This document shows positions 16,280-24,429 of a stretch of DNA of 64,000 nucleotides, piece after piece. This DNA comes from Hyphomicrobiales bacterium (GTDB lineage Bacteria > Pseudomonadota > Alphaproteobacteria > Rhizobiales > Rhizobiaceae): NCBI GenBank assembly GCA_900468065.1, contig UBTA01000008.1, forward strand, positions 137,835 to 201,834. Direction: 5' to 3'. The notes under the pieces were generated by a model. It was not told where the DNA came from. It ran no database searches and saw only the letters and a program-made list of their open reading frames with translations. The translations under genes and the position numbers were made by a program. Every line of letters begins with the position of its first letter. The first letter of the stretch is position 1.

Positions 16280-17416
16280 TCAAAGCCCCATGTGGGAGCG
16301 CCCACGCAGCAGGATCCACAGGAAGAACGGCGCGCCGGCGAAGGCGGTAATGATGCCGATCGGCAGTTCCGCTGGTGGAACTATGGTGCGGGCGATCATA
16401 TCGGCAAAGATCAGCAGCGTGCCACCGAGAAGGGCAGACGCTGGCAGCAGATAGCGATGGTCCGGGCCGATCAGCATCCGAAGAACATGCGGAACGACGA
16501 TGCCGACGAAGCCGATGCCGCCACTGACGGCGACCGAGGCGCCGGTAGAGGCTGCAACGCTAACGATGGCGATGTTCTTCAGCCGTTGTACGGGGATGCC
16601 CATGTGAAACGCTGCCGCTTCTCCAAGCGTCAGCGCATTCAGCCCGCGTGCCAGAAACGGAACGACGGCGAGCGATACAAGGATGATCGGTCCGGCCGAC
16701 AGGATTTTCATCCAGTTGGCACCAGCGAGCGAACCCAGACCCCAGAAGGTCAGGTCACGTAGTTGCTTGTCATCGGCCATGAAGATGAGCACGCCGGTGA
16801 CGGCACCTGCAAGGGCGCCAAGCGCGATGCCGGCGAGCAGCATGGTGGCGACGGAGGTCTGGCCGCTGCGGGTGGCGATTTTGTAGAGCAGCAACGTCGT
16901 CACAAGACCGCCGGAAAAGGCCGCAACCGGCAGGGCATAAAAGCCGAAAACGGCAAAGAGCGGTCCGAAAAAAGTGCTGCCGAGGACGATCAGCAGCACG
17001 GCGCCGAGGCTCGCGCCGGAGGAAACGCCGACGAGGCCGGGGTCTGCCAGCGGATTGCGGAACAAACCTTGCATGACTGCGCCGGAAACGGCGAGCGAGG
17101 CACCGACCAGCATGCCAAGCACAGCGCGCGGCAGCCGGATGTCGAGGATAATGATGCGGTCGCGGACACTCAAGACCTGCTCGGCGCCTTCCATACCCAG
17201 CAGCCAGCGCAATACGTTACCAAGCGAGGCATCGGCAGCCCCCGTCATGATCGAGGCTGAAAACATCAGCGCGGCGATCACGACGAGGACAATGATCAAC
17301 AGCTGGGCGAGCCTTGACCGGTCGCCCATATGCCAGTCGGATATCAAGCGTGCCGCATAGGACCGCGACCGGCCGTCACCCGCCGTCATGTCACTGGGAT
17401 GCATTCGGTTTTCCAT
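16280..17416 (-). CDS. hmuU: Haem ABC transporter permease HmuU (FecCD family)
   Basis: 378-aa inner-membrane permease with about nine to ten hydrophobic segments. FecCD-family hallmarks include RLPRAVLGMLVGASLAVSGA, GLFRNPLADPGLVGVSSGAS and GGIGFVGIVVPHVLRMLIGP. A 45-residue hydrophilic N-terminal tail precedes the first membrane span. Its start overlaps the end of hmuT by 26 bases, indicating tight coupling. Confidence 0.94.
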   Translation of the reverse strand: MENRMHPSDMTAGDGRSRSYAARLISDWHMGDRSRLAQLLIIVLVVIAALMFSASIMTGAADASLGNVLRWLLGMEGAEQVLSVRDRIIILDIRLPRAVLGMLVGASLAVSGAVMQGLFRNPLADPGLVGVSSGASLGAVLLIVLGSTFFGPLFAVFGFYALPVAAFSGGLVTTLLLYKIATRSGQTSVATMLLAGIALGALAGAVTGVLIFMADDKQLRDLTFWGLGSLAGANWMKILSAGPIILVSLAVVPFLARGLNALTLGEAAAFHMGIPVQRLKNIAIVSVAASTGASVAVSGGIGFVGIVVPHVLRMLIGPDHRYLLPASALLGGTLLIFADMIARTIVPPAELPIGIITAFAGAPFFLWILLRGRSHMGL

Positions 17417-18338
17417 AGATGGCGCCCGTCAATTCGCGCACAGCGCTCGCCGTGCGAGGGCCGAAGCCGAGCAGATGCAGGCCGTCCATGCGGATGACCG
17501 TCTTGTTTTTGGCTGCCGGTGTCAGGCTGAGGGCGGGATGCGCGAAGAGTTCGCTGTCGCTGGCCGCATGGCTGCCGCGGCGGGTCATCATTAGCACGAC
17601 ATCCGGCTTGGCTTCAATGATCGCCTCGTCGGTCAGCGGTTTGTAACCCTGGAAACCGCCCGTCGCATTGACGGCGCCCGAGAGCGCAATGATGCCGTCC
17701 GCTGCGGTGCCGCTGCCGGATGCCATGATCTTGCCGCCTTGGGTGCTGAGGATGAACATCACTCGTTTGCGTTCGCTTTCCGGACGCTTGGCCGTTTCAG
17801 CCACGGCCGCATCGAGATCGGCCTTGACCTGACCGGCAAGGGAAGTCGCCTTTTCCGGTACTCCGAGAAAATCGCCGACATTGCGGATTTTTACGAGAAT
17901 TCCGTCCCGGTCAAACTTTTCCGGAACCGTCTGGAACGGGATGCCGGCGTTCTTCAGAACGGCGAGCGTCTCCGGAGGGCCACTGCCTTCGACAGCGAGG
18001 ATGGCGGTCGGGTTGATGCCGATGACGCCTTCCGGCGACAATTGCCGCATATAGCCGACGTCAGGCAGCCTGGTCGCTGCTTCCGGATAGAGGCTGGTCG
18101 AGTCGCGGCCGACAAGCCTGCCTTCTTCGCCGAGCGCGTAGATGATCTCGGTCACGTCGCCACCGACGGAAACGAGCCGGGACGTGTCGGCCTTCTGCAT
18201 TTCCTGCGCGACGGCCGTGCGGATGAAGGATGCACCGTCCGGCAATGCGGCCGGCAGGATGAAGGGCGTGGAAACCGCAAAGATCGCCAACGCCAGTTCC
18301 CACGAACGCAGTCGGCGGAAATCATAGGACGTCTTCAT
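17391..18338 (-). CDS. hmuT: Haem-binding periplasmic protein HmuT
   Basis: 315-aa substrate-binding protein of the FepB/BtuF clamshell fold. MKTSYDFRRLR plus a hydrophobic stretch forms an export signal, with likely cleavage near AVAQ around residue 45. The mature part begins RLVSVGGDVTEIIYALGEE, typical of HmuT, and has GSGPPETLAVLKNAGIPFQT. Start at 18338 chosen because it opens the signal peptide 11 bases after the hmuS stop. Confidence 0.92.
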   Translation of the reverse strand: MKTSYDFRRLRSWELALAIFAVSTPFILPAALPDGASFIRTAVAQEMQKADTSRLVSVGGDVTEIIYALGEEGRLVGRDSTSLYPEAATRLPDVGYMRQLSPEGVIGINPTAILAVEGSGPPETLAVLKNAGIPFQTVPEKFDRDGILVKIRNVGDFLGVPEKATSLAGQVKADLDAAVAETAKRPESERKRVMFILSTQGGKIMASGSGTAADGIIALSGAVNATGGFQGYKPLTDEAIIEAKPDVVLMMTRRGSHAASDSELFAHPALSLTPAAKNKTVIRMDGLHLLGFGPRTASAVRELTGAIYGKPNASQ

Positions 18339-18349
18339 GATCTGATCCT

Positions 18350-19408
18350 TCAGGCTGCTTCGGTGATATCGAGCCGTGCGAGGTTTTCCATGATGGCGCG
18401 CCATTCCTCGCGTTCCGCAAAACCTTCCTTGCGCTTACCGAAGAACTGGATGACCATTTCGCCCTTCGCATCAAGCGCTTCGAGCGAAGTGACGTGACCA
18501 TCGGCGGTCGGCTTGCGTACGGCCCAGACTTCGGCGAGGTGATCGCTGCGCAGATGCATGTGGAGGGTGGCGTCCAGGATGTTGAGCCACGGTCCCATCG
18601 TCTGGATGTTGGCGACAGGGCCGGAATGAATCTGGATGATGCCGTGGTTGCCGACAAAACACATGATCGGCAGGCCGGATTTCACCGAATCGTGCAGCAT
18701 TTTCTCGACGGCTTCGGGTTGCAGCTTCCAGGCATAGTCTTCACCGACGGACTGCAACGCCTCGCGACGGCCGACCTTCAACTTGCGCAGTATTCCGTGG
18801 AACTGATGGGTGTCCGTCATCCTGCTCCACTCGTCGCGCAGCGCTGCCACGTCGACAGGAACAGCGTCACCATCGGCAATGTTCTCGACCTTGGCTTCCG
18901 CGACAAAATCCTGCGACTGGTCATCCAGACGGAACGCCTCAACGATGCTGTTATAGGCATTAAGGTTCGAAGCCGGACGCAGGTGCACCTTGTGAACGGC
19001 GGTTCCCTGCTTGTCGAAAAACTGCAGGCTGCGACGTACGTCTTCGCCATCGGTCTTGGTCACGGCAAAACCGTGCGCCCAAGCGCCGGGGAAGATGCGC
19101 AGGTCGATATTTTCGCCGAGCACGATCGACGCATGTTTGCCGGGCGTGATTTTCTCGAACACGCCGATCTTTTCATGAACGGCACTTTCGTTGCGGGTCA
19201 GCGCCATCACTTCGCCGAGTTCGGCGGCACGTTCCAGGAAACGATTGGCGCTGCCATCGATACGAATGGCAGTCAGGCCACATTCCGCGGCAACGAGGGC
19301 TGCTTCCGAAATGTTGAGTTGGGCGGCGATATCGCGTTCACGCATCTTCGGGTTTGCTACCCGGTAAGCGCGGATTTCGGATGGAGTGGGGCGGGTCGTT
19401 TGGGTCAT
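18350..19408 (-). CDS. hmuS: Haem-degrading/haem-transfer protein HmuS (HemS/ChuX family)
   Basis: 352-aa cytoplasmic protein with two tandem HemS-like halves. HemS-type sequences include MALTRNESAVHEKIGVFEKI in the first half, and the second half holds the haem-pocket segment CFVGNHGIIQIHSGPVANIQ and MGPWLNILDATLHMHLRSD. It receives imported haem and in related bacteria degrades it or passes it on. First large gene of the operon, 11 bases after hmuP. Confidence 0.93.
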   Translation of the reverse strand: MTQTTRPTPSEIRAYRVANPKMRERDIAAQLNISEAALVAAECGLTAIRIDGSANRFLERAAELGEVMALTRNESAVHEKIGVFEKITPGKHASIVLGENIDLRIFPGAWAHGFAVTKTDGEDVRRSLQFFDKQGTAVHKVHLRPASNLNAYNSIVEAFRLDDQSQDFVAEAKVENIADGDAVPVDVAALRDEWSRMTDTHQFHGILRKLKVGRREALQSVGEDYAWKLQPEAVEKMLHDSVKSGLPIMCFVGNHGIIQIHSGPVANIQTMGPWLNILDATLHMHLRSDHLAEVWAVRKPTADGHVTSLEALDAKGEMVIQFFGKRKEGFAEREEWRAIMENLARLDITEAA

Positions 19409-19419
19409 GTGTCTGCTGC

Positions 19420-19593
19420 CTATTTGTTCAGAATAAGTTTGCCCTGGCGGGTAATCTTCATGCGGTAGATGGCGCCTTCATGCGAGATCAGGATTTCGCT
19501 CTGGCCACGGAACAGGTCGCGACTCTCAAGGATGCGCTGCGTTTGGCTGACGGGCTTCACGGCCGTTCCTGCATCGTGTTCGTTCAGTGTCAC
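19420..19593 (-). CDS. hmuP: HemP/HmuP family haem-uptake regulator protein (GTG start)
   Basis: A 57-aa frame ending IYRMKITRQGKLILNK, the diagnostic HemP C-terminus, preceded by LFRGQSEILISHEG. There is no in-frame ATG; GTG at 19593 (VTLNEHDAG) is the best start, with AGGA about 10 bases upstream. In Bradyrhizobium and Sinorhizobium, HmuP is needed for expression of the haem receptor gene. It is first in the hmuPSTUV operon and would be missed by ATG-only searches. Confidence 0.85.
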   Translation of the reverse strand: MTLNEHDAGTAVKPVSQTQRILESRDLFRGQSEILISHEGAIYRMKITRQGKLILNK

Positions 19594-19672
19594 AGGCGAA
19601 AGGTCCTGGTCTTGGCAGCCGAAAACGGGGAATTGAGCCCCTTATCAAGCCGGGTCATTGCGAATAGTATCT

Positions 19673-19687
19673 TGACTTCATTACTCA
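19673..19687. promoter_or_regulatory. IRO box (RirA-type) between hmuP and the tonB operon
   Basis: TGA CTTCATTAC TCA fits the TGA-N9-TCA pattern described for RirA-regulated iron genes in Rhizobium. It is 80 bases before hmuP and 131 bases before the gene at 19819, so it can serve both divergent units. It overlaps a CTTGAC that may be a plus-strand -35. Confidence 0.65.
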
Positions 19688-19818
19688 TCTTTTATTATGG
19701 ACGCAATACAGGATTTTTGTTGTCAAGTTTAATTGCCGGGCCGTAAGGCGCGGCGGTCCAGCGTTCCGGGCGGCTGTTTATGCAGCCGCGCTCCACAGTC
19801 TCTGAGAATGGATAGACC

Positions 19819-20256
19819 ATGATGAAATTCGATCGATTACTGCCCCTGGCATTCTTGGCTGCCTTTTATCCGGGAACCGCTGCTTTGGCCCAGGATGCTG
19901 GGACGCCCGGCGTTCTGTCGATCGAGATGAATGATCTGGCGCAATCGGAAAAGGGCTGCAAGCTGACATTCGTTGCTGGAAACAGCTTGCCGCAATCGCT
20001 GACAAAGGCTTCCTTCGAATTCGTGCTTTTTGATCAGAAGGGGCTGGTCGAGCGGATGGCGGTGTTCGATTTCCGCGATCTGCCGGCCGGCAAGACCAAG
20101 GTTCGCCAGTTTACCCTGGCGGGAACGCAGTGCGACGCCGTCAAAAGCCTGCTGATCAACGATGCTCCGGCCTGCGAAGGTGAGGGTGTGGCCAAGGATG
20201 CCTGCATGAAGGCGTTGAAGACCGGTTCCAAGTCGGATGTCGAGTTGAAGGGCTGA
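19819..20256 (+). CDS. Conserved secreted protein upstream of tonB
   Basis: 145 aa with a signal peptide (MMKFDRLLPLAFLAAFYPGT, cleavage near ALAQ) and a soluble domain with four cysteines that could form two disulphides (KGCKL, GTQCD, APACEG, KDACM). An equivalent orf1 precedes tonB, divergent from hmuPSTUV, in Rhizobium leguminosarum. Function unknown; a periplasmic role in iron or haem uptake is inferred only from context. The tonB start follows 25 bases later. Confidence 0.6.
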   Translation: MMKFDRLLPLAFLAAFYPGTAALAQDAGTPGVLSIEMNDLAQSEKGCKLTFVAGNSLPQSLTKASFEFVLFDQKGLVERMAVFDFRDLPAGKTKVRQFTLAGTQCDAVKSLLINDAPACEGEGVAKDACMKALKTGSKSDVELKG

Positions 20257-20281
20257 TGCGGATCACGCATCGGTATCTGTG

Positions 20282-21211
20282 ATGAACAATACGATCAAAT
20301 GGACCGGGGCTGTCGTCCTTTCGCTTTTGGCACACGGCATGGCGCTTGCGTTATCACAGCCGGGTGAAAAGCCGCCCGAGCAGGAGATGGTTGCCGGGGG
20401 CGAGGCTATGGAAGTCGCCGTCCTTGGCAATGCGTTCGAGGAGACGATCCTGTCGGGTGATCCGGACGAAGCGATTGAACCGGAAGAGATCGAGCCGGAG
20501 GAAGTCGATCCGCAGCCGGTCGAGGAAGTGGCTGAGGTGACGCCGGTTCAATCCGAGATTACGGCCGAGGAGCAGACAGATATCGTCCCGACTGACGCCG
20601 ACGTCATCCTGCCGGCGGAAGACATTTCTCCCGTGGCTGCCGATGAACCCGAATTCACCGCCTCCGTCGCGCCGGTGGAAACGGTCATTCCGGAAGAGAA
20701 GCCGAAGCCAGAAGAGATCGTCAAAGCCGAACCGGAGAAGAAGCCGGAGCCAAAGAAAAAGCCTGAAAAGGAAAAACCGAAGAAAAAGCCGGTCAAGAAA
20801 AAGGCCGGTGATGAGGGCAAGCAGCTGGAGACCGTGACAAAAGGTCAGGCTGACGGTGTCGAAGGTGCTGTTGCCAGCACGAGCACCGGCAAGACCGGCA
20901 AATTCGCCCAAGCTTTCGGAAACGCGGCTGAGAGCAATTACAAGGGCAAGGTGCGTTCAAGAGTGCAGCGGTATTTCCGCTTTCCCAAATCAGCTGACCG
21001 TGCAGGTCTGGGCGGAACGGTGACGGTGAGTTTCACCGTATCTGCCAATGGCGGCGTCTCCGGCGTGAGGATTGTCAGGGGATCTGGATCACCGGCTCTC
21101 GATGAGGCCGCTGTGAATGCGGTCCAGCGAGCGGAGCCTTTTCCCAAAATCCCCGAGGGTGCCAATCGTAGCAGCTGGCCTTTTGTGATCCCGCTCCAGT
21201 TCAGCCGATAA
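20282..21211 (+). CDS. tonB: TonB energy transducer
   Basis: 309-aa inner-membrane-anchored periplasmic protein that passes proton-motive energy to outer-membrane haem/siderophore receptors. The N-terminal anchor is WTGAVVLSLLAHGMALALS, with the Ser/His pattern that contacts ExbBD. A long Glu/Pro then Lys/Pro spacer covers residues about 55-185. The C-terminal TonB domain has YFRFPKSADRAGLGGTVTVS and VQRAEPFPKIPEG. ATG 20282 follows a GTG at 20279; either could be used. exbB and exbD are not in the window. Confidence 0.92.
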   Translation: MNNTIKWTGAVVLSLLAHGMALALSQPGEKPPEQEMVAGGEAMEVAVLGNAFEETILSGDPDEAIEPEEIEPEEVDPQPVEEVAEVTPVQSEITAEEQTDIVPTDADVILPAEDISPVAADEPEFTASVAPVETVIPEEKPKPEEIVKAEPEKKPEPKKKPEKEKPKKKPVKKKAGDEGKQLETVTKGQADGVEGAVASTSTGKTGKFAQAFGNAAESNYKGKVRSRVQRYFRFPKSADRAGLGGTVTVSFTVSANGGVSGVRIVRGSGSPALDEAAVNAVQRAEPFPKIPEGANRSSWPFVIPLQFSR

Positions 21212-21218
21212 CGAAGCA

Positions 21219-21249
21219 CAAGTCCGTTTTCCGGTTACAAACGGGCTTG
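21219..21249 (+). terminator. Hairpin after tonB
   Basis: CAAGTCCGTTT (21219-21229) pairs with AAACGGGCTTG (21239-21249) with one G-U pair around a 9-nt loop, 8 bases after the tonB stop. The U tract is missing, so it is only a likely terminator. Confidence 0.5.
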
Positions 21250-21292
21250 CGCTGCATCATGGATCCGTGCGGCGAAACGTCCACATATAATA

Positions 21293-21307
21293 TGATGAAA
21301 AAACTCA
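21293..21307 (+). promoter_or_regulatory. Second IRO box, before the DUF2325 operon
   Basis: TGA TGAAAAAAC TCA fits TGA-N9-TCA and lies 88 bases before the DUF2325 start in a markedly AT-rich stretch (about 21280-21345) suited to a promoter. It suggests iron control of the three small genes downstream. Confidence 0.5.
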
Positions 21308-21394
21308 AGTTTATACTTTACTCTTTTTATCAAGTTAAATAGGGTTCCCGCACGATCAGCCGGACGACCGATTCCGAAACACGCGGAGACTGAC

Positions 21395-21814
21395 ATGGGT
21401 GACAAGCGGCAGCAGCTCAAGCCGAAGCACAAGCAGAGCCGGGAGGCAGAAACACGCAATGCGTCTGTTTCCACCAAGACGCAAGAATCCAGGCTGGAAG
21501 GCCGCAGTTTCCTCTATGTCGGCGGCCGCGATTGCCAGGTGGCGCATCTGCGCCAGATCGCCAGCTCCCATGGCGCCGAACTGATCCATCACGATGGCGG
21601 CCTGCGCGAGGCGGTGTCCCGCATCGACAATATCCTTCCCTCGGTCGACTGCGTTTTCTGCCCGATCGACTGTATCAGCCATGATGCCTGCCTTCGGGTC
21701 AAGACTGGCTGCAAGAAGTGGGGCAAGGCCTTCGTGCCCTTGCGCAACGGCAGCAAGTCCAGCCTAGAACGCGCCTTCCTGGACCTGAAGGCAAGCCGCA
21801 GCAACGCCGGTTGA
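21395..21814 (+). CDS. DUF2325 domain protein
   Basis: 139 aa. A basic N-terminal 35 residues precede the DUF2325 domain: SFLYVGGRDCQVAHLRQIAS, HHDGGLREAVSRIDNILP, VDCVFCPIDCISHDACLRVK and GKAFVPLRNGSKSSLERAF. Six cysteines, four clustered in DCVFCPIDCISHDAC, could bind metal or sense redox. DUF2325 proteins have no agreed function. The IRO box upstream and haem-monooxygenase-like gene downstream suggest an iron/haem link. GGAG lies 7 bases before the ATG. Confidence 0.75.
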   Translation: MGDKRQQLKPKHKQSREAETRNASVSTKTQESRLEGRSFLYVGGRDCQVAHLRQIASSHGAELIHHDGGLREAVSRIDNILPSVDCVFCPIDCISHDACLRVKTGCKKWGKAFVPLRNGSKSSLERAFLDLKASRSNAG

Positions 21815-21877
21815 TCTGCTGTCCGGTTCTATGTCCGGGTGCATTCCCAAGTGCCCGTTTTCCTTGGAGATAATGCA

Positions 21878-22141
21878 ATGAGCAATGAGCGTCCCGATCA
21901 ATTCATGATGATCGGACTGCATAAGCTGGCCTCGCAATTCGGCGACGGGCTGGTTCCCGAGCTATACGAGCTTTTATCGCTCCGTGCCCGCATGGTCGAA
22001 GACAATCCGAATGTCACGGAATTTCCGGCGTGGCAGGCCCGCCTGCCGGGCCGCCCGGCATTGGGGCTTGCACCCCAGTCGAGAGACAATATCCTTCCGT
22101 TCCCGGCCGCAGTTGCCGTACAGATCAAAAATCAAGCTTGA
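21878..22141 (+). CDS. Conserved small protein of unknown function in the DUF2325 operon
   Basis: 87 aa, no signal peptide or membrane segment. The N-terminal half (FMMIGLHKLASQFGDGLVPE, LYELLSLRARMVEDNP) looks helical and the tail is Pro/Ala-rich. ATG 21878 follows TTGGAGA. It is 63 bases after the DUF2325 gene and 11 bases before the monooxygenase-like gene. Not recognised; co-transcription with both neighbours is likely. Confidence 0.55.
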   Translation: MSNERPDQFMMIGLHKLASQFGDGLVPELYELLSLRARMVEDNPNVTEFPAWQARLPGRPALGLAPQSRDNILPFPAAVAVQIKNQA

Positions 22142-22152
22142 GGGTTAGCAGC

Positions 22153-22467
22153 ATGTTTTTTGCCATGAACAGGTTCCGGATTGCGATCGGCCACGAAACG
22201 GCGTTCGAAGACGTCTGGAAGAACCGCGATTCCAGCCTTGCGGACAATCCCGGCTTCAAGGACTTCAAGCTTTTGCGCGGCGATACTATCGCCGACGAAG
22301 GCTACACTTTGTTCGTGTCGAGTTCGATCTGGGAAAGCCGCGATGCTTTCTCCGCTTGGACGAAGTCCGAGAATTTTCGGGCTGCCCACAAAAGCGCTGG
22401 TGAAAACCGGGCGATGTATCTCGGGCCACCAAAATTCGAAGGGTTCTCGGTCGTCGAGGGCGCTTAG
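22153..22467 (+). CDS. Antibiotic-biosynthesis-monooxygenase-fold protein, IsdG/HmuQ-like haem oxygenase candidate
   Basis: 104-aa ABM-fold protein beginning MFFAMNRFRIAIGHETAFED and containing DNPGFKDFKLLRG, SSSIWESRDAFSAWTKSENF and RAAHKSAGENR. The Asn6, Trp and His positions match the IsdG-type haem-degrading set, and Bradyrhizobium HmuQ/HmuD are of this type. It would open imported haem and release iron. GAGGG lies before the ATG. Its stop overlaps the tail of the convergent DUF423 gene by 4 bases. Family is firm; the haem role is inferred from context and residues. Confidence 0.72.
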   Translation: MFFAMNRFRIAIGHETAFEDVWKNRDSSLADNPGFKDFKLLRGDTIADEGYTLFVSSSIWESRDAFSAWTKSENFRAAHKSAGENRAMYLGPPKFEGFSVVEGA

Positions 22468-22832
22468 CTTTCCCTGCGCATGAAGAATGCACCGGCAGCG
22501 ACGGAAAGCCATCCGAGCATCATCAATACACCGCCTGCCGGTGCCGACATCGGGAACAGTCCGTGGCCAAGAAAATGCCGTGCGGTCAGGTCGGCCGAAA
22601 ACAGGGCCGTTCCCGCTGACATGAGCAGCGCCGCAATCGCCGCAGTCCGCATGACCGGCCAGGCGGCATAGAGCGCAATCAGGGCAGGGGCGTGCGCCAG
22701 GCACATCGCCGAGGCGCCGCCGAGCAGACGCGGATCGGCGCCATGTGATGCGGCCGCGGCGCTGATGATGCCGAACAGACCCATCAGGCCAGCGATGAAA
22801 AGGGTAACCGGCCGGAACTGCCCGCTCTGCAT
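22464..22832 (-). CDS. DUF423 inner-membrane protein
   Basis: 122 aa with four hydrophobic segments. DUF423/YgdD features are SAAAASHGADPRLLGGASAM and ALFSADLTARHFLGHGLFPM, with APAGGVLMMLGWLSVAAGAF near the end. Function unknown. The start at 22832 lies 2 bases after the haemoglobin gene stop, so the two are probably one transcript. Confidence 0.8.
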   Translation of the reverse strand: MQSGQFRPVTLFIAGLMGLFGIISAAAASHGADPRLLGGASAMCLAHAPALIALYAAWPVMRTAAIAALLMSAGTALFSADLTARHFLGHGLFPMSAPAGGVLMMLGWLSVAAGAFFMRRES

Positions 22833-22834
22833 GT

Positions 22835-23230
22835 CTATTCGTCCTTGTTCTGCATGTGATGGGCAAGCCGTGTCACCGGCTCCAGAATGATCGACCGCAA
22901 TTGCGGATGCGGCACGGTTTCTTCCAGCGCCTGCGTAAAACACAGCAGCCACTCGTCGCGTTCCTCAGCGCCGATCGCGGCACCGAAATGGCGGCTTCGA
23001 AGGCGGGGATGGCCGCGTTTGTCGGTATAGAGCGGCGGTCCGCCCAGCCAGCCGGTCAGGTATTCGTAGAATTTCTCTTCGCTGCCGGAAAGATCGGCCG
23101 GATGGATCGCCCGGCAGCGGGCGGCTTGCGGCAGCGTATCCATCAATTCGTAGAAGCGGTGGGTGAGCGCCCGCACGGCCGTATCGCCGCCGATGGCGTT
23201 GTAAAGTGTTTCCGTCTGACCGTCCGTCAT
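22835..23230 (-). CDS. Group II truncated haemoglobin
   Basis: 131 aa, normal for trHb2/GlbO. The B-helix is RFYELM (Tyr B10), the group II segment reads EKFYEYLTGWLGGPPLYTDK, the proximal His lies in RLRSRHFGAAIG, and Trp G8 is in RDEWLLCFTQAL. Such globins bind O2 or NO and take part in detoxification or redox sensing. Its placement next to haem genes may be coincidental. Confidence 0.9.
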   Translation of the reverse strand: MTDGQTETLYNAIGGDTAVRALTHRFYELMDTLPQAARCRAIHPADLSGSEEKFYEYLTGWLGGPPLYTDKRGHPRLRSRHFGAAIGAEERDEWLLCFTQALEETVPHPQLRSIILEPVTRLAHHMQNKDE

Positions 23231-23351
23231 CGTCGTGTCCCTGCTTGGTGGTCGTTCTAGCGTGTCGCGCGTTGCCGTTCCAACCGTTTTTCATCGGCCG
23301 GACCGGGTTGCGTCGATTGACCGCGTCGACTGCCAGAAGACACATATCGCC

Positions 23352-23380
23352 TTGACAAACCGTCCAGACGGTATCTTAAT
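23352..23380 (+). promoter_or_regulatory. Promoter with embedded TetR operator
   Basis: TTGACA (23352-23357), 17 bases, CTTAAT (23375-23380). The perfect 14-bp palindrome ACCGTCCAGACGGT (23359-23372) lies between the boxes, where a bound repressor would block RNA polymerase. It directly precedes the TetR gene, indicating autorepression of the TetR-SMR pair. Confidence 0.7.
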
Positions 23381-23386
23381 GCGTCT

Positions 23387-23947
23387 ATGTCTATTGCTCA
23401 CCACCGCCGCAAGCAACCGGAATTGGTCCGCCAGCAATTGCTGGAGGTAGCCGCGCGCCTGTCGCTGGAGCAGGGTGCTGCCGGGGTAACGCTCGATGCG
23501 GTGTCGCAGGCTGCTGGCGTCAGCAAGGGCGGGCTGCTGCATCATTTTCCCAACAAGATGGCGCTTCTCAACGGCCTCTTCGATGACCTCACCGGAAAAC
23601 TCGACCGGGCGATCGAAGAGGAAATGCGCAACGACCCGATTTCTCATGGCCGCTTCACCCGCGCCTATTTGTCCGTGGTCTTTGCGCTGGAAGAGGATGT
23701 GGATGCGCAGGGCTGGCAGGTCCTGACTGTTGCGCTCCTGTCCGAACCGCAATTGCGCGATCGCTGGCGCCTGTGGGTGGCGGATCATGCGGACGAATTC
23801 GTCGGCACCGATTCCTCGGCCGGATGCCTGCTGGCGCGGTTTGCGGCCGATGGCCTGTGGCTTGCGGATATCCTCAAGAGCCACGATGTCAATCAGCCCA
23901 CACGCCAGGCGATGCGGGCCCAGATGCTCGCGCTTTCCCTTCAATAA
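23387..23947 (+). CDS. TetR/AcrR family repressor
   Basis: 186 aa. The N-terminal helix-turn-helix spans residues 10-55 (GAAGVTLDAVSQAAGVSKGG, LLHHFPNKMALLNGLFDDL). The C-terminal ligand domain is of the TetR_C type with ARFAADGLWLADILKSHDV. It is followed 19 bases later by an SMR pump gene, the standard drug-sensing pair. The only ribosome-site signal is weak, so a near-leaderless message from the promoter at 23352 is possible. Confidence 0.85.
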   Translation: MSIAHHRRKQPELVRQQLLEVAARLSLEQGAAGVTLDAVSQAAGVSKGGLLHHFPNKMALLNGLFDDLTGKLDRAIEEEMRNDPISHGRFTRAYLSVVFALEEDVDAQGWQVLTVALLSEPQLRDRWRLWVADHADEFVGTDSSAGCLLARFAADGLWLADILKSHDVNQPTRQAMRAQMLALSLQ

Positions 23948-23966
23948 TCGGCCGTCGGAGCCTTAC

Positions 23967-24308
23967 ATGAACCCTGCAATGCTCTACGCCGTGCTCGTGC
24001 TCGCCATCGTTTTCGAGGTGCTCGGCACATCGGCCATGCAGGCCGCCCAGCACTTTACCAAGCTGGTGCCGACGCTGATCATGGTGGTCTGCTATGCGAT
24101 CGCCTTCTACTTCCTGTCCTATACGTTGCGGGTTATTCCTGTCGGCATCGCCTACGCGATCTGGAGTGGTCTCGGTATCGTGCTGATTTCGCTGGTCGGC
24201 TATTTCGTCTTTGGACAGAAGCTTGATTTGGCTGCCATTCTCGGGCTCGGATTGATCATTGGCGGCGTCGTCGTGCTCAACGTCTTCTCGAAATCCACCT
24301 TTCACTAA
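23967..24308 (+). CDS. Small multidrug resistance (SMR) efflux protein, EmrE-like
   Basis: 113 aa with four membrane spans. The first span carries the essential Glu (YAVLVLAIVFEVLGTSAMQA, Glu15), and SYTLRVIPVGIAYAIWSGLG with LVGYFVFGQKLDLAAILGLG follow the SMR pattern. It exports cationic compounds in exchange for protons as a dimer. GGAG lies 8 bases before the ATG. Presumed target of the TetR gene. Confidence 0.92.
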   Translation: MNPAMLYAVLVLAIVFEVLGTSAMQAAQHFTKLVPTLIMVVCYAIAFYFLSYTLRVIPVGIAYAIWSGLGIVLISLVGYFVFGQKLDLAAILGLGLIIGGVVVLNVFSKSTFH

Positions 24309-24367
24309 ACCGATCCTGTCGTCAGATTTTCACTTGCAAAAGCCTTTGCCGGATTCTATCGCTGGAA

Positions 24368-24385
24368 ATTGAAAGCGGTTTCAAT
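24368..24385 (+). promoter_or_regulatory. LacI-type operator before the thuA-like gene
   Basis: ATTGAAAGCGGTTTCAAT is a perfect palindrome (ATTGAAA, N4, TTTCAAT) with the GAAAGCG core typical of LacI/GalR operators, 44 bases before the ATG. The LacI gene three kilobases away at the end of this cluster is the obvious ligand. Confidence 0.7.
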
Positions 24386-24429
24386 TTTATCGGATGCTGA
24401 TGAATGCAGCGTCGAAAGAAGGATTGGTC

